Shown: positions 22,680 to 33,063 of the stretch, in pieces
Position numbering within the stretch: the first letter of the stretch is position 1
Layout: each line of letters opens with the position of its first letter
DNA from: Eumeta japonica
Taxonomy: Eukaryota; Arthropoda; Insecta; Lepidoptera; Psychidae
NCBI GenBank assembly: GCA_005406025.1
Contig: BGZK01000219.1
Location: 1-64,000, forward strand
Direction of reading: 5' to 3'
Length of the DNA stretch: 64,000 bases
Program-made: the position numbers and the translations under genes
The notes under the pieces: generated by a model
Seen by the model: the letters and a program-made list of their open reading frames with translations, nothing else
What the model was told of the DNA's origin: nothing
Database searches by the model: none

Positions 22680-22995
22680 GTCGCTCCGGCTCTTAGCAAT
22701 GAGCAAACAAGGTAGAAAATCCAGCCGTCGCCGGGGCAGCGGCTCTTATGATGACAGCGCTCCGAGATAAGCTGACGTCACGCTCCGTCGTCACCTGCCG
22801 CGGCGGCCCGAATTTGTTATTATAATTAAGATCGGGCCAAACAGCGGTTTGAGTGGGTCCTCTTGTTGTTCATTTATTACGAGAGGTCTTCGCGCGGGGC
22901 GCCGGCGATATCGGTGTAAGAGCCCCGTCATTAATTACGCTACACTTTTGAACAGCACAAAATCCCGAAGAAAGCGAGAGGGAGAGAAGTAGGAA
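22680..22995. other. GC-rich island, candidate regulatory element
   Basis: About 300 bp markedly richer in G+C than its flanks, with CGCCGGGGCAGCGGC, GCTGACGTCACG (a CRE-like TGACGTCA), CTGCCGCGGCGGCCC and CGCGGGGCGCCGGCG. No convincing ORF or splice sites. It could be an enhancer, a promoter or an old repeat. Confidence 0.35.
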
Positions 22996-23289
22996 GTTTC
23001 GAAACCTGACGTAAGCATTAGCGGCTTATACTACTAATAAATATTGTACAAAATTGCTCAGTTATATTCATGTTTTTTGTAACTGCTCGAAAATGAATTA
23101 CAACCACGGGAAGGATTTTTTCGTTTTATTTCGCTTAATATTAAATAATCCTAGGGAGATCCAAATGTCGTTCAAGTGTAATGGTAAATTAGTATTTACT
23201 TCTATTGTCCTAGGCGACCAAAAAATATCAGACACTTGGCAATTTGTTCTTGCCTATTCTATTTCATAACTTATCACCGCTTTTGGCAA

Positions 23290-23640
23290 TATTTTTAGGG
23301 TTCTGTAGACAAAAACAAATCTTATAGTTTCGTCATATCCGTCCGTATATGACAGGTATTTTACTCAAAAACTACATATGTGTTTTGATGAAATTTGGAG
23401 TGTAGATGTCTTGTATAAACCGCTACTTAGTTTCTTAGTTCAATAAAAAAACAATTTCTGAGGGAGGGGGGGGGGGGTGTTCCATACACGTAACATCAAC
23501 GTGTGGCACAAATTTTGTCAGTTCTTTCAAAAACACTTTAATGTTTCTAATTACTTTTTCGATTAGGTCATATTTTCGGAAATAATCGCTCGAAAAGTAG
23601 CATAAATGTGTTCCATCACTTATCGTTTAAACTGTATGAC
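23290..23640 (+). repeat. Interspersed repeat, 'TAGTTTCGTCATATCCGT' family
   Basis: Begins TTAGGGTTCTGTAG, carries TTATAGTTTCGTCATATCCG TCCG, a G run at 23,466-23,478, ACGTGTG and the ATATTTTCGGAAATAATCGC block near 23,571. The same order occurs in a common moth repeat, and 13,545-13,715 is an inverted partial copy. Confidence 0.65.
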
Positions 23641-24099
23641 CAAAAAAAGTGATTTGTATTGAAAAAGTAACACAACATAAAGGTAACAAAAGCATTTGCT
23701 AGATGCTTTCAATAGAAAATATTTTAGATTATATCCGATATACCGTTTTTGAGTTGGTGTCAAAAAATTGCGCTTATCAACAAGAGAGGGAGGTAAGTCC
23801 CATGAAGATACATCCTTTTGCATATTTTTCCACGTCATATTTTTATAGTTTGAGACTGTAGTGATTTAATTGTGTTTTAACACATTTAAAATGTAGTACA
23901 CAATTATGTATTTAAGTAAGTACATGAAAATAATAACGCATTACAGTAATGTTACTAATGTAGGTCACACTTAAAATTTTTTGAATTGGCCACTTAGAAA
24001 TTGTAAAATGAAAAAAAAATATTTAAATTTTTAAAATGTAATTTTTTGCCCACCTTATCATGCATATTGTTACATTCAACTGTCATGTGTTTATACAAA

Positions 24100-24862
24100 T
24101 TTCAAGCAAAAAACAATTCATCTAATATTATTATAAATTTAACGCGAGAAAATTTTTGTACAATGATTTTTTATGACCTTAGTTTCCATTTAAACCAACA
24201 GGAAAGTTATAATAGACTTCGGTTAACCTTTCATAATGACATCATCATTATGGATTGAAGGGATGACATAAGAGATGGAACTTTCCATCCCTTGCCATGT
24301 TTATGACTATGTCTACGAGTTCAAACGTAGTCGCACTAATTTGACTAATGATCTGCGTGAGGGATATCCATCTACGACGATGATCGAAGACAACTTCAGT
24401 GCTGTGTGGCTTATAATAGAGACTGATAAAAAAGTGACCTACCAGTTGTTGTCTGTTGTATATTATATAAATGCAGGCTATGAAAGCTGCGTTTACTGTA
24501 ACAATCCCGAAACCAAGAGACAGGCTGGTCAGTGGGTGTTTCGTTTGCAAAAGTTGCCTACTAAAGTACAACGAGGTCGTCGGAAAAAAGATGGTTGCCC
24601 CTTTTTTGTAATGACAGATCATTATGCAACGATTGTTTTAGAAGATAAAAAAAACAGTCACTACAGCCTCGTACACTAACAACTGTTTGTCTCTTGTTTT
24701 GGAAATAAATTCAGAAAAAATGACCTCGAAGTAGGATTCTCCTTCATCATGACAACGTCTCACCACATACTGCCAGACAAACAACATTTGGAGATGTTAG
24801 GTATAAAAATACTAGCTCACCTACGTTACAGTTTAGACCTTGCACCATTTTTATTCATTTCT
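24100..24862 (+). pseudogene. mariner-type transposase, frameshifted and inactive
   Basis: The N-terminal helix-turn-helix region is visible in one frame (ENFCTMIFYDLSFHLNQQES, then NRLRLTFHND; 24,149-24,243) and continues in the 134-residue frame from 24,275 (EFKRSRTNLTNDLREGYPST). Catalytic-domain landmarks are ESCVYCNNPETKRQ, GQWVFRLQKLPTK and DHYATIVLEDKK. The first catalytic Asp, usually G-D-E-x-W, is replaced (AGYESC, consistent with GAT to TAT). The H-H-D-N block survives near 24,740 in a shifted frame. The last block reads YSLDLAPFLF, so the final catalytic Asp is also gone. Sequence then changes directly into a DIRS element. Confidence 0.9.
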
Positions 24863-26580
24863 TACTTCTTCGCTGTGATAACTCCACTGTAGTGGCTTGT
24901 ATTAACCGTTTGGGTGTAATTAAACATGCCTACCTTAGTAAATTTACACTAAACATTTGGAAATGGTGTGAAAGCAAAAAACTGTTTGTTTATGCATCTT
25001 AAATATCAAGTAAGAAAAATTTTATTTCTTATGCTGAGTCAAAAAAAAATCACAAGGATATAGAATGGGAACTTGCTGAAACAGCCTGCAATACAATTGT
25101 AGATTGTTTTGGTCAACCTGATATCTAATTGTTTGCACGTAGGCATAATCACAAATATCTTAAGTATATTTCATGAAAAAGAGATTCAGGAGCAATAGCA
25201 ACAGATGCTTTTACAATTTTTTGGCATGGCTGGCAATTTTATGCTTTCTCTCCATTCAGCGTGATATTAAAATTTCTTCAAAAAATTATAAATGACAAAA
25301 CCACCAGCATTGTAGTTGTCCCACTCTGGATTATTCAACCTTGGTTTCCCATGTTTAATAAATTATTAGTATGTGATTACATTACATTTCAACCAGCTAC
25401 ATCATTGTTTTCAATTTCTAAGGAACACCACAGAATTCACAACAGTCTTTCGCTGATGGCAGGAGTTTTATGCGGCAAGCATTATTAAAGAGAGGGACTC
25501 TTTCTACTGCACTGGACGTTATGAGTGCCTCGATTGCCAATAATAGATTTAAACAATATGAAGTAATGCTGGCGCCAGTGGTACAATTATAAAAGAGTTA
25601 ATAACATAGATTTTTATAACCTTAAAAAAATTGTATTGTGTTGCTTGACAAAACCATTCCATGAACGTGCTAATTACGGTACAATTAATTCGCATCAATC
25701 AGCCTTATCTTTTATAGTGGGACCAAAAGTATCTACGATATTAAAAGATTTATGAAAGGAGTCTTAAGAATGGGACCATCCCTTCCGAAATATAAATACA
25801 CCTGGAACCCATCTATAGTATTGGACTATTTATATAACTTAAGTCCAAATGAAAATTTGAATTTAGAAATGCTGATAAAACCATTAGTTATACTACTCGC
25901 TTTAGTAACCGCACATAGAATACAAATATTTTCATTAATAAAAATCCAAAATATTTAAATTGAATGTAAAACAATTTATATAAAGGTTCCAGATTTGGCA
26001 AAGTGTTCAAAATCTAATGTGGTTCATCCTAATCTTTCGTTAGCTTTTTATTCTAAAAAACCACAAATTTGTCCCGCTAATACTCCTATAACATACATCA
26101 ATGCCATTCATTCAGAAATAAAAAATGAAGAAAACCTTTTTATAAACTATAGAAAGCCTCATTCAGTAGTTAGTTGACAAACAATTGGGAAATGGATTAA
26201 ATGTATGTTAAAACTAAATGGTACAGATACAAGTATCTTTAGGGCGCATAGCACTAGACATGCGTCTACGTCATTAGCTCAGAGAGCTGGTGTTTGCATT
26301 AATATTGTAAGACAAGCTGCTGGCTGAGGGGGTTCATCACTTACGTTCGCTAAGTTCTATAACAGAGATGTAATCCCCTCAGATGCTTTTGCTGATGCTA
26401 TTATTTTAAATACTAATAATATTTAGATTAACAATAAACAATTTAACACAACCGCAATGTCATTTATTTCGTCATTAATAATCCTAAACATCTACAGTCA
26501 ATTATAGGTGTAATCTGAGAACGATTTATTAAGCACAATTACAATCGAACTTCACGTACAGGTAAGTTCGTAATTATTGA
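24863..26580 (+). mobile_element. DIRS-type tyrosine-recombinase retrotransposon, 5'-truncated
   Basis: The preserved part starts inside the RNase H domain (LRCDNSTVVACINRLG, about 24,868-24,915), includes FGQPDI then LFARRHNHKYLKYISW (about 25,110-25,175) and the DIRS-typical IVVVPLWIIQPWFPMF block (25,309-25,356), then a tyrosine recombinase to 26,427. A complementary sequence, CGAACTTcACGTACAGGTAAGTTCG, at 26,546-26,570 lies after the ORF where DIRS elements keep their terminal repeats. The RT and gag are missing: the left edge abuts a mariner fragment. Stops and frameshifts make it inert. Confidence 0.85.
25752..26427 (+). pseudogene. DIRS tyrosine recombinase remnant
   Basis: The domain begins with FMKGVLRMGPSLPKYKYTW and a YLYNLSPNENLNLEML core-binding segment. 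Catalytic landmarks are the Arg of TAHRIQIFSL (box A, about 25,908-25,937), H-x-x-R in RAHSTRHAST (about 26,243-26,272) and the nucleophile Tyr of LTFAKFYNRD (about 26,342-26,371). Stops fall at 25,956, at 26,175 and in the conserved A-G-W motif, where W is now TGA (about 26,324). All catalytic residues I can place are still encoded, but the frame is cut at least three times. This enzyme class integrates circular cDNA without target duplications. Confidence 0.85.
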
Positions 26581-26599
26581 AGAGCCATTCAAAATGTTG

Positions 26600-27186
26600 T
26601 AGGTGTGTTAAAATGCGTATATTAAAGTACTCTCTCAAATACTTAAATCTGAATTTAAAATGTCATTTCCAAGAAAAAGGGAAAACATTAGAAACAGTAT
26701 ATCGTTTTAATATTTTCCTTATATGTAAATTGTTATATATAAGTATTTGATAAAATGTACTAATATTTTATCTTTGTTACCTTATTGATTTCTGGCTATC
26801 AAAACCTAAGCATACGTGATTATCGTTGAATACATTCATGAAGCACCTCACTTACTCGACATACCCATGAAGTCATTAGCATGATGACGACGAGAAGAAG
26901 AGCAAAAAGAATAAAAAGACCAAAAAACAGTGTGATGAATTTTATTTAAGAAAAAGTTAATAATCATTGTTTTGACGATGTTTAAGAAAACATCATATAC
27001 GTTACATAATGTAATAAATTTATATTCAACGTATATTGATATGCCTTCTTCACGTGAAACGTAATGGTTCTTCTCCACTGATCGATTGGCCTCGATTGGT
27101 TTGTCTATAGTTGAAAAATGTATCGATCGATAAGGGTAATCTTGTGTTTTTGCTAGACTCCTCCCTCTTCCCCTTCCATCGATCCG
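26600..27186. other. No recognised feature
   Basis: AT-rich after the DIRS element. A short minus-strand frame at 26,848-27,078 has no recognisable domain. Confidence 0.4.
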
Positions 27187-27275
27187 AACGCACCGGTGAC
27201 GCCTCTATGGTTGCCAGTGTTCTTGGCCGGCGGTGACCATTAAACTTGATGGTCCGCCTGCGCGTTGGTCTCTCG
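27187..27275 (-). repeat. Moth repeat 'CACCGCCCATGGACACT', copy 2 (diverged)
   Basis: On the minus strand it reads GGACCATCAAGTTTAATGGT CACCGCCGGCCAAGAACACT followed by GGCGTCACCGGTGCGTT, the same order as the other copies with substitutions. Confidence 0.5.
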
Positions 27276-27889
27276 AATACGTTATAAAATAAAAAAAAAA
27301 CCTTAATCAGAGGCACATAACTAGTGTTCACGTCTCGGTCGATCGATCGATAAGAATTGGCTTCATCGACATCACGCAGAGCACTTAGGAACAGAAAACG
27401 GAAGGACAGCTTGTCGTGCGAGAAAAATAATTTCGCTGTAGGGTGGCTTTTTAAAAATCACATTTATAGCGCTAAGTACATATACAAATACCGAGAGTTG
27501 AACACCGAGAGCGCTCTGGAGGGTAGACGCTGACCTTATATAGACTTCCATTCCTTTGTCGGCGATGGACGTCCAAGGGGAATGTGGAGTTGACGGGAGG
27601 TGAGGGGTACCTCACGTGACGGGTGGTGTGACTGTTTCCTGGACTTGTTTACGTCCTCCAAGCTTCGTCTTTGTCTGCCTTCTTCGAACTGTTTTGCACA
27701 CGGCGCTGTCGACTTGGCAGCTGGTACATGTAGGTTCGTGATTCACGCTGGTAGTACATGTAGTACTTGGAGTTCTAGAACCTTCTCGAAAAATGTCGAA
27801 TACAGGATTTGGATATCTTTCTCTCCTTCCCTTAAAATGAAATCAAACCTTGAAGGGTTTGATTTTACTTTGAAATATTAACATTTGTA

Positions 27890-28335
27890 CGCCTCACAAG
27901 CGGAGCGTTGAGGTGGTGCTCTACTCTCGACATGTTTAAAAACCCAGTCTTTCGAAACTTAAATGACTTTTTTTTACTAATATAACACTTACAGGGTAAT
28001 ATGAGTGCACTAATATCAAGTTAAATAATCTGTCTAGCACATATGGTATATTTTATAAATAATTATTATGTTTAATATAGTAAATAATAACATTAAAATC
28101 AATCATTGTTAGACGTCCGTCAGTCCGTGTTTATGGATCCATGTATGTGGCAGAGAAATTGGTCGAAAAATGTATCTTACCGTATACTTTTTTTTTATTA
28201 TATAAAGTTATACCCTGTGTTGATTCCAAGTTAATATTAGCGTTCTAAGTACTGTCGTTTAATTATAATTTACAAAAAACTAAAAAAAACGACTGTGTAT
28301 TGCACGCCTCACAAGCGGAGCGTTGAGGTGGTGTT
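27890..28335 (+). repeat. Two 30-bp direct repeats around AT-rich DNA
   Basis: The 20-mer GCCTCACAAGCGGAGCGTTG and the following AGGTGGTG occur identically near 27,892 and 28,303, both on the plus strand, about 411 bp apart. CCTCA and TGAGG within each can pair. They look like the same repeat terminus present twice; they might be ends of one element or LTR-edge remnants of the leftward gypsy element, which I cannot decide. Confidence 0.6.
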
Positions 28336-28339
28336 TGTA

Positions 28340-28740
28340 TATCTATATTTATATACAAATGAAGATTAGCCTTAAGCCATATGTGAAAAGTTGAGATCAG
28401 CGCATGCGCCATTATAAATATCTCACGAAATGGCGCGAAATTTGCATTTGATAAATCTTTTTTTGAAATTTCATTATCAAAAACTCTATTGAAATTTTTT
28501 ATTTTAGAAGTTAATGACCGCGGTGAGCCATGCACTTTTGGATTTTCCAATTTTTTTTCATTTTGTTCTATCGGGGAGAACAAATCTTACACATTTAATC
28601 TTGATTTTTTTCTTATTTTTATATAAATACAATGCAACACTTACTAAAATTATTACAATAATGAAAAATTATAGCATAAGCGTTGTAATGGATTACGTGT
28701 TCTTTTACTTTTTCCTCATAGGTTCCGAGGGATAAAGGCT
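28340..28740. other. Promoter-like or LTR-like segment, unresolved
   Basis: Contains CAGCGCATGCGCC, ATTATAAATATC and AATGGCGCGAAATTT (an E2F-like TGGCGCGAAA core) within 80 bp, then A/T-rich DNA. It sits where the 3' LTR of the leftward errantivirus-like element would be expected, but no second copy of the segment is present to prove an LTR. Confidence 0.3.
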
Positions 28741-28825
28741 GTTGCTCAATCTTTTCGCTATTTTCATTAAATTTTAAGGGTTTCACTGGATTCAGGTTTT
28801 ATACGTTATTTTAGATATATGTATT

Positions 28826-29900
28826 TTATCCTTCGTTTAAAAAGGTTTTCTGGAAACACGCATCGTTCATTTTCAAATTATATTCCTTTTCTATTAAAAT
28901 ATTACCATGTAAGTTTTCACTATGTAATCCACTATTACAGTGTAAGATGATAGTAGTTAGATATTTTGCGTACACATGTACAGTGAGGATTTCGTCACTT
29001 ATGTAATAATTTCGACAGTTTACATTGGTGGATATTTCATCCTCGATATTAAAATTTTCCTTGGTTTCCACATTAAAAAATTAGCGATTTTTTTAAATTT
29101 TAAGTCTTTTTTTCTCGATTTATAATAATTTGTAATTTTTTTATAAACGATACTTCGTAAATTTCAGAGTCTATTTCCTTAATTATTGGCAAACCAGTAT
29201 TAATTAATATTCAGATTGTTCTATAATAAGTATATCTATAATAAATGTTAAAGGATTGTTACTATATATTCTTATTGCACATAATGACTCGAGGATTAAT
29301 ACATTGGTTTTAATCGTGTTCGTCTCGGGTATTCGTTCATAGATTTCCTTAAGGGTACGTGAGTTAATAATTATCAGCGTGGCTAATATGTTAAGTTGTA
29401 ATAATACAATCGTGGCCTAAATCTCTATCAAAAAATTATATAAAATTTGTACGTATTGAAACATGTTTTCTAATGCAATGCTTATATCGACATTTACATA
29501 TTTTTACATAATTGTTTTGCAATTTTCTCTGCATTTTTTCAATCGCATGTTAAAGCTTTCAAATATTTTTCCAGTAAGTGATATTTTTTATTTTACAAGA
29601 GAGCATGTGGATTTCAGTTCATTTTCTAAATGTATTAAATCATTATTGTCTAAATTATATAATTAATTGTATGGCCTTTATTATTGAGTCTTCTAGAGCG
29701 TCAATTAACCCTCGTTTCATTCGAATTTGATGTATGTTGTACAATTCGGTAAATTCTTCCTTACAATATAATAAACTTTCGAACTCGTCGTTCGTACAAT
29801 TAAATTTAACACATGAAATATTTAGGTTAAGTAAAAAGTTCTGTACTTGATTATTTACTAAGTCTGTGGGTTTTTGATGTTATGATGTGCTAGTAGCCGT
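28826..29900 (-). pseudogene. Errantivirus-like envelope gene remnant
   Basis: Downstream of the leftward gypsy pol, the minus strand carries broken coding sequence that resembles the envelope (fusion-type) gene of insect errantiviruses. The clearest landmark is a furin-like R-x-K-R motif followed by Gly at 29,707-29,724, preceded by a cysteine-containing stretch and followed by an alpha-helical-looking stretch. A second open piece is at 28,826-29,071. Stops and frameshifts separate the pieces, no continuous signal-peptide-to-anchor frame exists, and the gene is inactive. Assignment rests on position after pol and on the cleavage-type motif; similarity beyond that is weak. Confidence 0.5.
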
Positions 29901-29949
29901 CGATCTTCATCGCGGGTCGGTGAGAGATTTCTGTCAAGGGTCCGCTGGG

Positions 29950-31423
29950 CTGGTCGTACGCTGCGATGACTCGCCATCCTGCGTAAAAAACTTGCTGCAT
30001 AATTCGGAGTTAATCTTTGTGATATTTAATTTTGTGGTTCCGAGGGTCTAAAATTATACAGGCATCCCTCGTAAGTACGTCAATAATAAGGCAAGGACCG
30101 ACAAAAGGTGGTTCCTTTTTATTCCTTCTATGTTTTTTGATTAGGTATGTTCCTTTTTCCAATGGTTTAGTAATCTTCTTTTTGTTATTACACGCCTTAT
30201 CCTTTCTCCTTTCGCTAAGTCCATATTGTCCATTATACTGTTATATAAAGTTTTTAGTAGATCATGTCATTTTTGATTGTAATTTTGTAGCAAAAGAGAC
30301 TTGTCGGGCACTTCAATTTGGTTTGGCTCTATACCGTATAAAGCCTGATGTGGCGTACATGTAGTTATGACATGTTCAGTACAATTATACATTGTTATAG
30401 TTAGCGCTATGAGCTCTTCTTGATCTTCGTTGTCGCTGTTAGAGTGTACGATCGCTGCGTCACTTTCGTTGTTTTATAAATCGATGCGGCTTAAAGCATT
30501 GTTTTCTTGGCCTTTTTTTTGTCTTATGTCGAAGCCATACTCTCGTAATCTTAAACACTATATTTTGAGCTTAGCGCTTGGCTCCTTTAAATTCGATAGT
30601 CAAGTGAGCGGCTGGTGATCTGTTTCCAATAGAAATTTTCTTCCATATGGGCGAAAATGTGAGGAATACCACTAATAGCTCTTTTTCTGTGGTATTATAT
30701 CGTCTCTCAGTCCACTTAGGGTTCGAGAGGCGTATGTGATAGGATGCTGTTTATGGATTAGGACTGGGTTTAAGGCTTTATCTGAGGCGTCATTGGTTAA
30801 GGTGAAAGTATTATTGTAATCGGAATAGGCAAGGACAGGGGCATTGGTGATTAACTCTTTGCACTGTAGGAAGGCTTCTTTAACCTTTTCTGTTATAATA
30901 AACTTTTCATTTTTTGTTCTTAAGTTTGTTAATGGCTTAATTAGTTTATACATATTTGGTAAACATTTTCTGTGATCTCCTACGAGTCCTAAAGATTATT
31001 TTACTTTTTTAACCGTTTTCGGTAGAGGAAATTTCGTTATAGCTTCTACTTTATTTTTGGTTGGACTGATTCCTTGCGGTATCAGTTTATGTCGTAAAAA
31101 TTCGACTTCTTTTTTAAAAATTTGCACTTGTTTTATTATATTATATTAATCTTTAAATTAGCATTTTGTAGGGTCTGAAATACTCGTTTAAGTCTTTCTA
31201 AGTGTTGTTTTTTGTTTTCGGAGTATATGATGATGTCATCTAAATATACTAAACAAATGTTTCCAATGAATCCCTTTAATACTTCGTTCATTAACCTTTG
31301 AAATGCAGCCGGTGCGTTTTTTAAACCGAATGGCGTGGGTAAAAATTTTATATTTCCTTCTTGAGTTTCGAAGGCTGTTTTGTCGATTGATTTTCGTCCA
31401 TATGTATTTGATGGTATCCACTA
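29950..31423 (-). pseudogene. Errantivirus-like gypsy pol remnant (RT, RNase H, partial integrase)
   Basis: Reading leftwards, the RT starts abruptly at about 31,423 with GYHQIHMDENQ, then PFGLKNAPAAFQRLMNEVL and an intact catalytic YLDD (plus-strand 31,222-31,250). Thumb sequence follows, then RNase H (FTLTNDASDKALNPVL; 30,953-30,672; N replaces the usual T before D-A-S) and DHQPLT with stops. The integrase zinc and catalytic core are missing. Only its C-terminal part remains (TPHQALYGIEPNQ near 30,345; ILDPRNHKIKYHKD near 30,040). It is a different gypsy lineage from the 7.1-kb copy. The abrupt RT start coincides with a LINE fragment. Confidence 0.85.
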
Positions 31424-32400
31424 AAAAAATCAGACACGGTATAATAGCCCTTCCCATACAACTTTCTTTTAACGAAACGTTTAAATTCTTAAAATGGCAA
31501 ATTTTGAATTTCAGCTGGAATCTTATTATAAAAGCGCATACATTGCCCTTAAACGAATTATTAACTTTGCTTAGACGGGTTTTATGAGCAGCAAGATCGT
31601 TCTTATGTCTAGTGTTAGTGTTATGGATGTCGCTCCTTTTTTTGACCGACTCTATATGTCTCTTGACATATACCAGGTTTTCGTATATATATTGTGATAC
31701 TAAAGTTAAAATATTAATTTTCTTAATTTTTTCTCTTTTTAAAGATGCCATTAGTCTCAAATCATAAACAGCACGAACAGCTCGCTTCTGCAGCATGAAA
31801 ATTGTGCTAATATCGGCTGTGTGATGCCATAAAAAATCCCATGGGTCATGAGACGATAAAAAAAAACTGAAATAAACTAGTCTCGCGGTGCTTTCACCAA
31901 TAAGTCGTCGAATTCTATTCATTGCAAATGTTGCATAACTAAGTCTTTTTGTCAATCTGGCGCAATTCCGATGCAATTTTGCATCTAAAGTGAGGCCAAG
32001 GAATAAGGTCGTGTCCACAATATCCAGTATTTCATTTTAAACCATTACTTTGTCGTTGACCAGTTTAGCACCAATTTTTTTCCTCTCAATGAGAAGAAGA
32101 TTATTACTAAGATACTAAACCACTCAACTACTTCAAAGCTGGTATTGGTTACTTCGTCAAAAGCTGGTTTTAGCCTATTAATCTTAAAAAGTAAAGAAGT
32201 ATCATCAGCAACTAGTACAAACCCATGCCCATCTTTAATGAGATGTGGTAGATCATTAATGTGAACTAAGAATAGAAATGGTCCAAGAACTGAACCCAGC
32301 GGTACACCCATATCGACTGTAGATGCCGACAACTTCTCACAATTAACATCAACTCTTTGAATTCTACCTTATAAATAAGACTCAAGAAGTGCTAGCGTCT
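31424..32400 (-). pseudogene. Jockey/CR1-like LINE reverse transcriptase, truncated at both ends
   Basis: The minus strand reads MGVPLGSVLGPFLFLVHIND and LVADDTSLLFKINR (the palm motif, with the two Asps retained) in 32,332-32,045. It then continues in the next frame with VDTTLFLGLTLDAKLHRNC, RRLIGESTARLVYFSF, LQKRAVRAVYDLR and ILTLVSQYIYENLVYVKRH down to about 31,440. Upstream RT and endonuclease are absent (5' edge about 32,400), and the 3' UTR is also missing: sequence changes to gypsy RT at 31,423. It is the same family as the plus-strand copy at 33.06-34.05 kb. Confidence 0.85.
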
Positions 32401-33063
32401 TATTTAAGAGGTAAAAGATGAAGAAATTCATATGCTAGTGGAGCTGTAGCCATTAACTAGACGGTTGTAGGCATCTAACTAATGCATGTAGCAGTGCAGC
32501 CATATTATAATGCCTGTGAATATGATACATGCTTTTAAAAGTTACTTTACTGAATGCACAATTGCATGATAGGTGTTTATTTTTTGACCAATTACATCAT
32601 GAAATTGTGATTAGTTTCAATTGATTGATAAGTTAAATATAGATATTGTTCAATGAATTGTACAGCAATTTGACATCAGATCGTTAATGGTAAAATGAAA
32701 ATATTCAACCTCAAACTCTCGTTATTATTAAGAACATGGTGATATCATTGATGGAACGAGAAGAAGACCAGGAAAAATACAAAACTACAAAAATTAAAAA
32801 AAGGTGTGTTCGAAAGGTAAGTCAAAAAAAAATCATTCCGCTCCAATTGACATTCAGTTCAAGGAACGCTTGAAAGTTGAAATTACGTGTCGCGCAAGAA
32901 TATCAGTGCGCCATGTGAAGCTGAAGTTAGTTCGATTTCGGTACAGTCGTCTACACTTTTTGAAAATGAAAATGTTAAAACAATACAGCATTTGAAATAA
33001 TTATAAGAATTGTGTTCTCTTTAAAATCTTGTCTCATATCAGATAAAAATATAATTTTTTGAA
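32401..33063. other. Spacer between inverted LINE copies
   Basis: No recognised gene or repeat. The 63-residue frame at 32,804-32,995 is basic and unrecognised. Confidence 0.4.

Noticed and set aside
31303..31587. 94-residue plus-strand frame
   Set aside because: Antisense shadow of gypsy RT and LINE coding sequence.
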